A stretch of DNA of 13,276 nt from DASUDX01 sp036275365 (GCA_036275365.1 DASUDX010000092.1:1-13276), one strand, 5' to 3'. Shown: positions 1 to 8,899, counted from the first letter of the stretch. A program made the numbers and translations. Notes: generated by a model from the sequence alone, not told the origin.

Positions 1-987
1 TCCGCGGCCGAATCGGCGAAGGTGCTGGTCAACGCGGTGACGAAGAACATCCGCCCGCGCGACATCATCACCCGCAAATCCATCGAGAACGTGGTGTCTC
101 TGGTGATGGCCACCGGCGGTTCCACCAACGCGGTGCTGCACTACCTCGCCATCGCCCATGCGGCCGAGGTGGAGTGGACCATCGACGACTTCGAGCGCGT
201 GCGGAGCCGCACACCGGTGCTGTGCGACCTGAAGCCCTCCGGCCGCTTCGTCGCCACCGATTTCCACAAGGCGGGCGGCGTGCCGCAGGTGCTGAAGATG
301 CTGCTGGTCAACGGTCTGCTGCACGGTGACTGCCTCACCATCACCGGCCGTACCCTGGCCGAGGAACTGGCGACGGTGCCGGCCACGCCGCGCGCCGACC
401 AGGATGTGATCCGCCCCTTCGACCGGCCGATGTACGCCGAGGGCCATCTGGCCATCCTCAAGGGCAATCTGGCGCCGCTGGGCGCGGTGGCGAAGATCAC
501 CGGCCTGAAGAACCCGGTGATCACCGGCCCGGCGCGGGTGTTCGATTCCGAGGACGCCGCCATGGCCGCCATCCTCGGCGACCAGATCCAGGCCGGCGAT
601 GTGCTGGTGATCCGCTACGAGGGGCCCAAGGGCGGACCGGGCATGCGCGAGATGCTGGCGCCGACCAGCGCCATCATCGGCAAGGGCCTGGGCGAGTCGG
701 TGGGCTTCATCACCGATGGCCGCTTCTCCGGCGGGACCTGGGGCATGGTGGTGGGCCATGTGGCGCCGGAGGCTTTCGTCGGCGGGCCGATCGCCCTGAT
801 CGAGGAAGGCGATCGCATCACCATCGACGCCCATCGCCAGCAGCTGGAGCTGCATGTGGAGGAGGCCGAACTGGCCCGCCGCCGCGCGCGCTGGACGCCG
901 CCGCCGGCCCGTCACACCCGCGGCGTGCTGGGCAAGTTCGCCCGTCTGGTCAGCGGCGCCGAGCGCGGCGCGATCACCGACGGCTGA
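1..987 (+). CDS. ilvD: Dihydroxy-acid dehydratase, C-terminal part (5' end outside window)
   Basis: IlvD dehydrates 2,3-dihydroxy-3-methylbutanoate (or -pentanoate) to the 2-keto acid, the third common step of valine, leucine and isoleucine synthesis, using an Fe-S cluster and Mg2+ in the cytoplasm. The frame is open from base 1 and 328 codons are present; family members are about 560-575 residues, so roughly the first 40% is missing. Visible family motifs are VMATGGSTNAVLHYLAIAHA (codons 36-55), DLKPSGRF, the KAGGVPQV segment, GNLAPLGAVAKI, YEGPKGGPGMREML, and DGRFSGGTWGMVVGHVAPEA, whose serine in RFSG is the proposed catalytic base in the family. The C-terminus contains the usual GGPIALIEEGDRI segment. 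The related 6-phosphogluconate dehydratase (Edd) is less likely because the DLKPSGRF and DGRFSGG contexts are those of IlvD. The next gene is 127 bp downstream on the same strand and functionally unrelated. Confidence 0.95.
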   Translation, partial: SAAESAKVLVNAVTKNIRPRDIITRKSIENVVSLVMATGGSTNAVLHYLAIAHAAEVEWTIDDFERVRSRTPVLCDLKPSGRFVATDFHKAGGVPQVLKMLLVNGLLHGDCLTITGRTLAEELATVPATPRADQDVIRPFDRPMYAEGHLAILKGNLAPLGAVAKITGLKNPVITGPARVFDSEDAAMAAILGDQIQAGDVLVIRYEGPKGGPGMREMLAPTSAIIGKGLGESVGFITDGRFSGGTWGMVVGHVAPEAFVGGPIALIEEGDRITIDAHRQQLELHVEEAELARRRARWTPPPARHTRGVLGKFARLVSGAERGAITDG

Positions 988-1114
988 GCAGAACCCCGGC
1001 GCGTCGGCGGGGGAAAGCCAAGGGGCGGACCGGAAATCCCGCCTTGCATTCGTCGCCGGATCGGTCAACCCTCCTCCCTGAGACGGGGCGTGAAGCCTCG
1101 CAAGGGAGTCGGCG
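988..1114. other. Intergenic region ilvD to kinase-like gene
   Basis: This 127-bp spacer holds no gene that I can support. A short imperfect C/G hairpin lies just after the ilvD stop (CCCCG...GGGG, about 994-1012) without a following T-run, so it is a poor terminator candidate. The only clear signal is the ribosome-binding site AAGGGAG at 1102-1108, six bases before the ATG at 1115. I see no convincing -35/-10 pair; the kinase-like gene may be read through from ilvD or have its own weak promoter. Confidence 0.4.
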
Positions 1115-2905
1115 ATGGCCATTCAGGATGAAGGGACCGGCGCGCTGCCGGTGGGCTCGCAGGTGGGCCGCTACACGCTGCTGGGGCTGGCTGGCAGCCC
1201 GGACCGCTTCGGCATCAGCTACCGGGCCAGCAGCGCCGACGGGCGAGAGGTGACGCTCAAGGAGTTCTTCCCCCGCGAGTTCGTCACCCGAGACGGCGAG
1301 CGCATGGTCGCGCGCCTGCCCGATCTCGCCAGCGCCCTGCGCTGGGGCCTGCTCGCCTTCGTCAACGAGGCGCGGGTGCTGGCCGGCTTCCGGCATCCGG
1401 ATGTGGCCGAGGTCTATGAGGTGTTCGAGGCCAATGGCACCGCCTACTTCAGCATGGAGGCGCTGGCCGGCGAGACGCTGGCCGAACACCTCGAACGGGT
1501 CGGACGGCTGGATGCCGAAGCCACCCAGCGCCTGCTGCTGCCCCTGCTCGAGGGCCTCGGCCGCGCCCATGCCGAGGGCTTTCTGCACCGCGACATCCGC
1601 CCGGACCATCTGCAGCTGCGCGCCGATGGCTCGCCAGTGCTGGTGGACTTCGGCGCCGGCCAGAACGCCATGCGCTTCAAGAGCCGCGACTTCGTCGGCG
1701 GGCTGGCGGCCGGCTACGCCGCGCCAGAGGAGTACTCGCTGCAGGCCAAGCAGAGCCCGGCCACCGATCTCTACTCGATCGCCGCGCTGGCCTATCGCTG
1801 TCTGAGCGGTCAGGCGCCCCCGGAGGTGCCGCAGCGGCTGCGCGATCCGCACGGCTTCGATGCCGAGGCCCGGCTGGCGGGTCTGGCGCCCCCGGCCCTG
1901 GTCGCGGCGGTGGCCTGGGGCTTGCGCCTGGACCCGGCCCAGCGGCCGGCCAGTGCCGCGGATTTCGCCGCTGCGCTGCGGGGCGAGCAGGCGGTGCCGG
2001 CCGCCGCCCCGGGCACGGACCGCGCCCCGGCCGTGGCCACCGCAGTCGCCGCTGCCGCCCCCGCCCCTGCTCCAACCTTGGCGGCGACGCCGCCGCCGGC
2101 ACCGGTTGAGGCCCGCCGCCGCCAGCCCCTGCTCTGGGTCGCCTCGGTGGCGGTGCTGCTGGCGGTCACCGCCACCGGCTGGACCCTGCTCAGCCAGCCC
2201 CCGGCGGCGGACCCGATCCCGCGGCCGCCCGAACCGGCTGCCGCCGCGGCTCCGGAGTCGGAGGCGCCTGTGTCGAGCGCGGCTGAGGGCGCGCGCGCGG
2301 AGGCGGCGGTGGAGGAGCTTGCCCTGGGGGGACTGGAGAAGCTGGCCGCCGATCTGCTCAAGCGCGAGCAGGAGGCGGCCACGGCCCAGCAGGCGATCGC
2401 CGAGGCCGAGGCCGCCCAGCGGGCGCAGGCCGAGCAGGCCCGCCAGGCCCGCGAGCTGGCCGCCCGCGAGGCGCTGGATCAGGCCCGCCGCGAACCCGCC
2501 GCTGCCAGCGCCACCGGCACTTCGGCCGAGCCCGCCGCCGACAGCGAGGCCAGCCGCACCGCCCAGCTGGAGCAGGAGCTGGCCGCACTGCAGGCCGAGC
2601 GCGAGCGGGAAGCCCGCGCCGCCGCCGAGGCTGCGGCGCTGCGCGAGCGCGAGGCGGCGGCCGCCCGTGAGGCGGAGCGGCAGCGGCTGGCCCGCATCCA
2701 GACCGAGAAGGCGCGCTGCGAGCTGCATGTCAGCGAGGTGTTCTCGAACGCCTCGCTGGACTACGACACGCTGACCCGAGCGGAAGGCGTGGTGAAGCTC
2801 GCCAACGGCAATCTGCGGCTGCCGGAGATGCGCACCGATGACGGCCGTGCCGCGCGCGTGGAAGTCACCCCGGCCGGCTGCGCCACCCTGCGCGCCAGTC
2901 GTTGA
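1115..2905 (+). CDS. Membrane-anchored Hanks-type Ser/Thr kinase-like protein (possible pseudokinase) with periplasmic coiled coil
   Basis: 596 aa. Residues about 20-290 are a eukaryotic-like protein kinase fold: VTLKEFFP with the ATP-anchoring Lys49, Glu85 in NEARVL, HRD at 158-160, DFG at 178-180, APE at 203-205, TDLYS at 217-221 and Arg277 of subdomain XI. Departures are clear. The glycine-rich loop reads LAGSPDRFGISY, losing most glycines, and the catalytic loop is HRDIRPDHLQL, with Arg162 replacing the usual Lys and His165 replacing the Mg-binding Asn. A Pro/Ala-rich linker leads to one membrane segment (about 338-360) after RRR. The rest is predicted outside the membrane: a Pro/Ala/Glu stretch, charged Ala/Glu/Gln/Arg coiled coils (about 400-458 and 480-534, TolA-like in composition), and a 60-residue end with Cys535 and Cys589. 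The start is set by AAGGGAG six bases upstream. The VAIKEYFP-like motif marks a known proteobacterial kinase group; whether this one phosphorylates anything is uncertain, and its target is unknown. Confidence 0.85.
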   Translation: MAIQDEGTGALPVGSQVGRYTLLGLAGSPDRFGISYRASSADGREVTLKEFFPREFVTRDGERMVARLPDLASALRWGLLAFVNEARVLAGFRHPDVAEVYEVFEANGTAYFSMEALAGETLAEHLERVGRLDAEATQRLLLPLLEGLGRAHAEGFLHRDIRPDHLQLRADGSPVLVDFGAGQNAMRFKSRDFVGGLAAGYAAPEEYSLQAKQSPATDLYSIAALAYRCLSGQAPPEVPQRLRDPHGFDAEARLAGLAPPALVAAVAWGLRLDPAQRPASAADFAAALRGEQAVPAAAPGTDRAPAVATAVAAAAPAPAPTLAATPPPAPVEARRRQPLLWVASVAVLLAVTATGWTLLSQPPAADPIPRPPEPAAAAAPESEAPVSSAAEGARAEAAVEELALGGLEKLAADLLKREQEAATAQQAIAEAEAAQRAQAEQARQARELAAREALDQARREPAAASATGTSAEPAADSEASRTAQLEQELAALQAEREREARAAAEAAALREREAAAAREAERQRLARIQTEKARCELHVSEVFSNASLDYDTLTRAEGVVKLANGNLRLPEMRTDDGRAARVEVTPAGCATLRASR

Positions 2906-2913
2906 GCGCCGGA

Positions 2914-2928
2914 CTCGCCAGCGGCGAG
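2914..2928. terminator. Weak hairpin between convergent genes
   Basis: CTCGCC, a 3-base loop, then GGCGAG form a perfect 6-bp stem in the 39-bp gap between the stop codons of the kinase-like gene (+) and the CoA-transferase family gene (-). There is no T-run on either side, so an intrinsic terminator function is possible only by position. Confidence 0.25.
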
Positions 2929-2944
2929 GTGCAGCGGAACGCGG

Positions 2945-4039
2945 CTAGCGGCCCAGCCACTGCTCGTTGTGCTGGCCCAGGGCCGGCGCCGGCGCCAGGT
3001 CCGGCAGCGGGTCGGGGCCGAAGCGCAGCGGGCTGCGCAGCGCCGGCTTGCCGTGGCGCTCGCCAATCATCCCGCGGGCCCGCAGCTGCGGGTCCTCGAG
3101 CATCTCGGCGGGGCTGAGCACCGGTGCCAGGCAGCAGTCGGCCCCGGCGAAGGCCTGGGCCCAGTCGTCGCGGGTCCGGGTCTTGAACAGCGCGGTCAGC
3201 GCCTCGCGCAGGCCGGCCCCGGCCGGGCCCGGGGCCATCGGCAGGCGCAGCAGCTCGGGTCGCCCCACCGCTGTGCAGAACTTCTGGAAGAACTTCGGCT
3301 CCAGCGCGCCGAGGGCGATCCAGCCGCCGTCGGCGCATTCATAGAGGCTGTAGTTGGGCAGGGCCCCGGTGAGCACATCCTCACCGCGGCGGCCGCTGCG
3401 GCCGGTGGCGCGCAGCCCCGCCACCGAGAGCACCTGCAGCGCCGCGGTGCCGTCGAGCATGGCGCTGTCGACGAAGCAGCCCTGCCCGCTGGCGCGAGCC
3501 CCGTACAGGGCCCCCAGCAGGGCCACCGCACAGGTGAGCGCCCCGCCGGCGAGATCGGCGATCTGGAAATTGGACAGCACCGGCGCCCCGCCTGCCGGGC
3601 CGGTCTGGTCGAGCACGCCGGCGAAGGCGTTGTAGTTCATGTCGTGGCCGGCCCAGTCGCGGTAGGGCCCGCTCTGGCCGTAGCCGGTGAGCGCGGCGTA
3701 GACCAGGCGGGGGTTCTCGGCACGCAGCGTCTGGTAGCCGCAGCCGAGGCGCTCCATCACCCCGGGACGGAAGGACTCCAGCACCACATCCGCCTCGCGG
3801 GCGAGCCGCCTGAAGGCGGCCCCATCCTCGGCCCGGCGCAGGTCCAGGGTCACCGAGTGCTTGCCGGCATTGATCAGCTCATGCAGCTCGGGCATCAGGC
3901 TGCGGCCGTAATCGCCGCCGTTGGGCTCCTCGATCTTGATCACCGTCGCGCCCATCTGGGCGAGATAGAGCGAGCAGAACGGTCCCGGCAGCAGCCGGGA
4001 CAGATCGAGCACGCGGACACCTTGCAGGAGTGGGTTCAT
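2945..4039 (-). CDS. CoA-transferase family III protein, probable alpha-methylacyl-CoA racemase
   Basis: 364 aa, the normal length for the CaiB/BaiF (family III) fold. The N-terminus (LLQGVRVLDLSRLLPGPFCS, then MGATVIKIEEPNGGDYGR) is the family's CoA-binding start. Three residues match the racemase branch: His132 in GHDMNY, Asp162 in ADLAGGALTC and Glu247 in LGALEPKFF. These correspond to the His126/Asp156/Glu241 triad of Mycobacterium tuberculosis MCR. True CoA-transferases keep the Asp but not the GHDxNY/LEPKF context, so the predicted role is interconversion of (2R)- and (2S)-2-methylacyl-CoA, allowing branched chains to be used by S-specific acyl-CoA dehydrogenases. This fits the acyl-CoA dehydrogenase, FadB-like and thiolase genes upstream on the same strand. 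The gap to the dehydrogenase is 239 bp, so it may have its own promoter. No good Shine-Dalgarno precedes the ATG at 4039, which leaves the exact start somewhat open. Confidence 0.85.
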   Translation of the reverse strand: MNPLLQGVRVLDLSRLLPGPFCSLYLAQMGATVIKIEEPNGGDYGRSLMPELHELINAGKHSVTLDLRRAEDGAAFRRLAREADVVLESFRPGVMERLGCGYQTLRAENPRLVYAALTGYGQSGPYRDWAGHDMNYNAFAGVLDQTGPAGGAPVLSNFQIADLAGGALTCAVALLGALYGARASGQGCFVDSAMLDGTAALQVLSVAGLRATGRSGRRGEDVLTGALPNYSLYECADGGWIALGALEPKFFQKFCTAVGRPELLRLPMAPGPAGAGLREALTALFKTRTRDDWAQAFAGADCCLAPVLSPAEMLEDPQLRARGMIGERHGKPALRSPLRFGPDPLPDLAPAPALGQHNEQWLGR

Positions 4040-4278
4040 GGCGGCGGTGTGGACAGCAGCGGGAAAGCGGCCGGCTCAGCCGGCAAACGGGACACGGGCG
4101 CCCGGCGGTCGCGGCGGCGGGAGCCGGTCGCGGAACAGCGCGGGCGGGCCAGCGGTCCTGGCGCGCACCGGCGATTCCCCGAACCGGCTGCGTGGCGGCG
4201 GCGGCCGCCGGTCGGCGCTGGGCGTGGCCGTGGCACTCCCGCCCGCGCGCACCCGCTCGGCTCGCGAGGTCCGCAGGG
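4040..4278. other. 239-bp gap between acyl-CoA dehydrogenase and racemase genes
   Basis: I find no gene here. At 4070-4084 GCCGGC, TCA, GCCGGC form a 6-bp hairpin; read on the minus strand it is followed by CGCTTTCCC, a very weak terminator-like context that could end the thiolase-fadB-dehydrogenase transcript. Around 4190-4215 is a GGC/GCC-rich stretch that can also fold. No GTAA-N6-TTAC operator and no clear -35/-10 pair for the racemase gene is visible. The region is somewhat long for an intra-operon spacer. Confidence 0.35.
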
Positions 4279-5436
4279 TCAGAGGAAGCGCCCGATCAGC
4301 TCCTTCATGATCTCGTTGGTGCCGCCGTAGATGCGCTGCACCCGCGAGTCCCGCCACAGCCGGGAGATCGGGTACTCGTCCATGTAGCCGTAGCCCCCGT
4401 GCAGCTGCAGGCAGAGATCGGCGATCTCGAACTGCTTGTCGGTGGTCCAGTACTTGGCCTGGGCGGCGGTGACCACATCGAGCTTCTTCTCGATCAGCAG
4501 CTCGGTGCAGCGCTCGACGAAGACCCGGCCCAGCGCCGCCTCGGTGCGCGCCTCGGCGAGCTTGAAGCGGGTGTTCTGGAAATCGAGGATGCGCTTGCCG
4601 AAGGCCTTGCGGTCCTTCACATACTGGAGGGTGATGTCGAGGGCGAGCTCGATGGCGGCGATCGCCGCCACCGCGATGATCAGACGCTCCTGCGGCAGCT
4701 CCTGCATGAGCTGGGCGAAGCCCATGCCCTCGGCCTTGCCGAGCAGGCAGGACTTGGGCACGCGCACATTCTCGAAGAACAGCTCCGAGGTGTCCTGGCC
4801 GTGCATGCCGGCCTTCTCGAGATTGCGGCCGCGGCGGAAGCCGCTGACCTTGCCGGTCTCCACCAGAATCAGCGAGACGCCCTTGGCCTTCTCGTTGGGA
4901 TCGGTCTTGGCCACCACGATGATCAGGCCGGCCTGCTGGCCGTTGGTGATGAACACCTTCTGGCCGTTGATCACATAGTCGTCGCCATCGGCGATCGCGG
5001 TGGTGCGCACGCTCTGCAGATCCGAGCCGGTGCCCGGCTCGGTCATGGCGATGGCGCCCACCAGCTCGCCGCTGGCCAGCCGCGGCAGGTAGTCCTTCTT
5101 CTGCGCCTCGGTGCCGTAGTGCAGCAGGTAGGGAGCGATGATGCCGTTGTGCAGCGACAGGCCCCAGGACGAGCAGCCGACCCGCGCCTGCTCCTCGATC
5201 AGCACCTTCTCGAAGGCGAAGTTGCCGTCGCCGCCACCGTACTCGGAGGGCATGCTCGGGCAGAGCAGGCCGAGCTCGCCGGCCTTGTTCCAGATCTCGC
5301 GGTCGACCTGGCCCTGCTCGTCCCAGCGCAGGACATGGGGCTTGACCTCCTGCTCCATGAAGCGGCGGGCGGTCTGCTGGAACAGGCGCAGCTCATCGGT
5401 CCAGTAGCTGGCATCGGCCAGCAGCGGGTTAGTCAT
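4279..5436 (-). CDS. Acyl-CoA dehydrogenase (long-chain type)
   Basis: 385 aa. Catalyses the FAD-dependent first oxidation of beta-oxidation, acyl-CoA to trans-2-enoyl-CoA, passing electrons to ETF (not encoded here). The family signatures are AMTEPGTGSDLQSV (130-143), the substrate/flavin loop, then YVINGQKVFITNG (154-166), DRKAFGKRI (275-283) and the C-terminal QLHGGYGYMDEYP...YGGTNEIMKELI. The position that carries the catalytic Glu in medium/short-chain enzymes is Gly here (YGGTN). Instead Glu250 in ELPQERL occupies the helix position used by long-chain and isovaleryl-CoA dehydrogenases. The stretch resembles mammalian ACADL closely. The frame is open further upstream, but ATG at 5436 is chosen because the protein then starts like its family and GGAGAG (5444-5449) lies 7 bases away. 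It overlaps the fadB-like stop by 8 bp, showing tight operon coupling. Exact chain length is not predictable from sequence alone. Confidence 0.95.
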   Translation of the reverse strand: MTNPLLADASYWTDELRLFQQTARRFMEQEVKPHVLRWDEQGQVDREIWNKAGELGLLCPSMPSEYGGGDGNFAFEKVLIEEQARVGCSSWGLSLHNGIIAPYLLHYGTEAQKKDYLPRLASGELVGAIAMTEPGTGSDLQSVRTTAIADGDDYVINGQKVFITNGQQAGLIIVVAKTDPNEKAKGVSLILVETGKVSGFRRGRNLEKAGMHGQDTSELFFENVRVPKSCLLGKAEGMGFAQLMQELPQERLIIAVAAIAAIELALDITLQYVKDRKAFGKRILDFQNTRFKLAEARTEAALGRVFVERCTELLIEKKLDVVTAAQAKYWTTDKQFEIADLCLQLHGGYGYMDEYPISRLWRDSRVQRIYGGTNEIMKELIGRFL

Positions 5437-7567
5437 GGTAGGTCTCTCCGGAAGTGGCCATGGCGCGCAGCTGCGCACCGGGTTTGAAGCGATCGCCATA
5501 GCGGGCGGCCAGGGCGTCGGCGCGCGCCACGAAGGCCTTCACGCCATAGGCATTGATGAACTGCAGCGGTCCGCCGTGGTGCGGCGCGAAGCCCCAGCCG
5601 AAGATGGCGCCGATGTTGGTGTCGGCGACGGTGGTCACCACCTTCTCCTCGAAGCAGCGCGCGGCATCCACCGCCTGGGCGAACATCAGGCGCTCGATCA
5701 TCTCGGCCTGCTCGAGCTGGACCGGCGCCAGCGGGTAGTGCTCGGCCAGGCCCGGCCACAGCCGCTTCTCGCCGTCGGCCGGGTAGTCGTAGAAGCCCTT
5801 GCCGGCCTTCTTGCCGATGCGGCCCAGGCTCTCGACCATCTTCACGATCACCGCCTGGCCCGGGTGGCTCGGCGCGGTGCGCCCTTCCGCCGCGTAGTCC
5901 TTCTGGGTCTGCCTCATCACATGATGGGACAGGGACAGCGAGACCTCGTCATTGAGCGCCAGCGGGCCGACCGGCATGCCGGCCTGCAGGCCGGCGACTT
6001 CGATCGCCCGCGGATGCTGGCCCTCGGCCAGCATCGCCAGGCCTTCCATCACATAGGTGCCGAACACCCGGCTGGTGTAGAAGCCGCGCGAATCGTTGAC
6101 CACGATCGGCGTCTTTTTGATCTGCTGGACATAGTCGAAGCCCTTGGCCAGCGTGGCCGGCGAGGTCTTCTCGCCGAGGATGATCTCGACCAGCGGCATC
6201 TTGTCCACCGGCGAAAAGAAGTGCAGGCCGATGAACTGGTCCGGCCGCAGGCTGGCCTTGGCAAGGCCGGTGATCGGCAGGGTGGAGGTGTTCGAGGCGA
6301 AGGTGGCCCCGGCCGGAATCACCGCCTCGGTCTTGCGGGTGACATCGGCCTTGATCTCGCGGTCCTCGAACACCGCCTCGATGACCAGATCGCAACCGGC
6401 CAGATCCTCGTAGGCGGTGGTGGCCTTGATGCGGTCGAGGAAGACCTGCTTGCCCGCCGGGGTCTCGCGACCCTTCTTGATCGCCTTGTCGAGCAGCCCG
6501 GCCGAGTAGGCCTTGCCCTTCTCGGCGGCGTCCTGGGCGGTGTCCAGCAGCACCACCTCGATCCCGACCTTGGCCGAGACATAGGCGATGCCGGCGCCCA
6601 TCATGCCGGCGCCGAGAATGCCGAGCTTCCTGACGCTGGACTTGGGTTCGCCCTCCGGCCGGCTCTTACCCTTGTTGATCGCATTGAGCTGGAACCAGAG
6701 GGTGCCGATCAGGTTCTTGGAGACCTGCGAGACCACCAGCTCGGCGAAGTAGCGCGACTCGACCTTGCAGCCGGTGTCGAAATCGACCAGGCCGCCCTCG
6801 AACACGCTGCTCATGATGTTCAGCGGGGCCGGCATGTTGCCCTGGGTCTTGGCATTGGCCATGGACGGCGCCACCGCCCACAGCTGGGCCACCGCCGGAT
6901 GCCGGGAATCACCACCGGGGAACTTGAACTGCTTGGAATCCCAGGGCTGCACCGGCTTGGGGTTGGCCAGGCACCAGGCCTTGGCCTTCTCCAGCATCGC
7001 CTCGCGGCTGTCGGCGAGCTCGTGGACGATGCCCAGCTGCTTGGCCTTGTCGGCGCGAAGCTCCTGGCCCTCGAGCATCAGCGGCAGGCTCGCCTGGATG
7101 CCGATCAGCCGCGGCAGGCGCTGGGTGCCGCCCCCGCCCGGGAGCAGGCCCAGCTTGACCTCCGGCAGACCGAACTTGGCCTTGGGATCGTTGACCGCCA
7201 CGCGGTAGTGGCAGGCCAGCGCCAGCTCCAGGCCGCCGCCCAGCGCAGTGCCATTGAGCGCGGCCACCACCGGCCGGCCGCACAGCTCCAGCCGGCGCAG
7301 CAGCTTCTTGTATTCCTCGGCGAGCTGGAAGGCCAGCGCCGGGTCGGTGATGGTGAAGACATGATCGATGTCGGCACCGGCAAGGAATTCCTTCTTGCCG
7401 CTGGTGATGATCACGCCCTTGATCGCCGGGTCGGTTTCGATGCGGCTGAGCTGCTCGCTGAACGGCGTGGTCAGCGCCGGGCTCAGCACATTCATCGGCC
7501 GGCCGGGCAGATCGAGGGTCAGCGTGGCGATGCCGTCGGCATCGACGGCGAGTTGGACTGCGGTCAT
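5429..7567 (-). CDS. Bifunctional enoyl-CoA hydratase / 3-hydroxyacyl-CoA dehydrogenase (FadB/FadJ-like alpha subunit)
   Basis: 712 aa, standard for a trifunctional-enzyme alpha subunit. It performs steps two and three of beta-oxidation. Residues about 1-200 are the crotonase domain: oxyanion-hole segment GTALGGGLELALACHYR and catalytic pair Glu114 and Glu136 (GLPEVKLGLLPGGGGTQRLP). A linker (about 200-310) precedes the NAD-binding Rossmann motif LGILGAGMMGAGIAYV with G319/G321/G324, and the dehydrogenase motif GLHFFSPVDKMPLVEII with His449-Glu461 as the catalytic dyad. The C-terminal dehydrogenase repeats contain GKKAGKGFYDYP and GWGFAPHHGGP. The segment usually written GF-x-x-N-R reads GFYTSR, with Ser499 at the Asn position; I recall this in a known FadB subgroup. 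Whether to name it fadB or fadJ cannot be settled here. The ATG at 7567 has GGAG about 5 bases upstream, at the foot of a large inverted repeat. The stop overlaps the next gene by 8 bp. Confidence 0.95.
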   Translation of the reverse strand: MTAVQLAVDADGIATLTLDLPGRPMNVLSPALTTPFSEQLSRIETDPAIKGVIITSGKKEFLAGADIDHVFTITDPALAFQLAEEYKKLLRRLELCGRPVVAALNGTALGGGLELALACHYRVAVNDPKAKFGLPEVKLGLLPGGGGTQRLPRLIGIQASLPLMLEGQELRADKAKQLGIVHELADSREAMLEKAKAWCLANPKPVQPWDSKQFKFPGGDSRHPAVAQLWAVAPSMANAKTQGNMPAPLNIMSSVFEGGLVDFDTGCKVESRYFAELVVSQVSKNLIGTLWFQLNAINKGKSRPEGEPKSSVRKLGILGAGMMGAGIAYVSAKVGIEVVLLDTAQDAAEKGKAYSAGLLDKAIKKGRETPAGKQVFLDRIKATTAYEDLAGCDLVIEAVFEDREIKADVTRKTEAVIPAGATFASNTSTLPITGLAKASLRPDQFIGLHFFSPVDKMPLVEIILGEKTSPATLAKGFDYVQQIKKTPIVVNDSRGFYTSRVFGTYVMEGLAMLAEGQHPRAIEVAGLQAGMPVGPLALNDEVSLSLSHHVMRQTQKDYAAEGRTAPSHPGQAVIVKMVESLGRIGKKAGKGFYDYPADGEKRLWPGLAEHYPLAPVQLEQAEMIERLMFAQAVDAARCFEEKVVTTVADTNIGAIFGWGFAPHHGGPLQFINAYGVKAFVARADALAARYGDRFKPGAQLRAMATSGETYHD

Positions 7568-7574
7568 GGAAACT

Positions 7575-7675
7575 CCGTGAGGCGTAAGAAGTGAGGGCTG
7601 AGGCGGTGGGTCGGAGACGCGCAGGAGCGGGCGATCGGGACAGGGCCCTCACGCCTCGCACCTCACGCCTCACGG
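7575..7675. repeat. Long imperfect inverted repeat of GTGAGGC-like heptads between thiolase and fadB-like genes
   Basis: The left arm (7575-7603) and right arm (7647-7675) are inverted copies with a 43-base loop. The outer 11 bases pair perfectly (CCGTGAGGCGT at 7575-7585 with ACGCCTCACGG at 7665-7675); inside that, most of the remaining 18 positions pair, with five clear mismatches and a GU. Each arm is itself a run of 7-base units: GTGAGGC, GTAAGAA, GTGAGGG, CTGAGGC on the left, and CTCACGC, CTCGCAC, CTCACGC, CTCACGG on the right. Read on the minus strand, the stem's 3' foot touches the GGAG (7573-7576) that serves the fadB-like ATG. It fills most of the 112-bp gap inside the operon. An 11-base piece (TCACGCCTCAC) recurs at 8917-8927. 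Confidence 0.75.
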
Positions 7676-7679
7676 CCTC

Positions 7680-8885
<1,206 letters not shown>

Positions 8886-8899
8886 TGCTTCCTCGAGTG

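Noticed and set aside
974..2728. Long open frame (584 codons) on the minus strand opposite the kinase-like gene
   Set aside because: Its product is Gly/Leu/Arg-rich with no motif, and it lies codon-phased against a gene with clear kinase motifs; long antisense frames are expected where third positions are GC-rich.
5435..7594. 719-codon plus-strand open frame antisense to the fadB-like gene
   Set aside because: Composition is His/Gly/Gln/Leu-rich without domains and the opposite strand encodes an intact FadB-like protein; it is a shadow of GC-rich codon usage. The same applies to 2969-4330, 4030-5487, 7815-8903 and 11415-12395 on the plus strand.
7648..7675. CRISPR-like or VNTR array
   Set aside because: The units are only 7 bases, degenerate, few in number and have no spacers; the paired opposite-orientation copy fits a hairpin element better.
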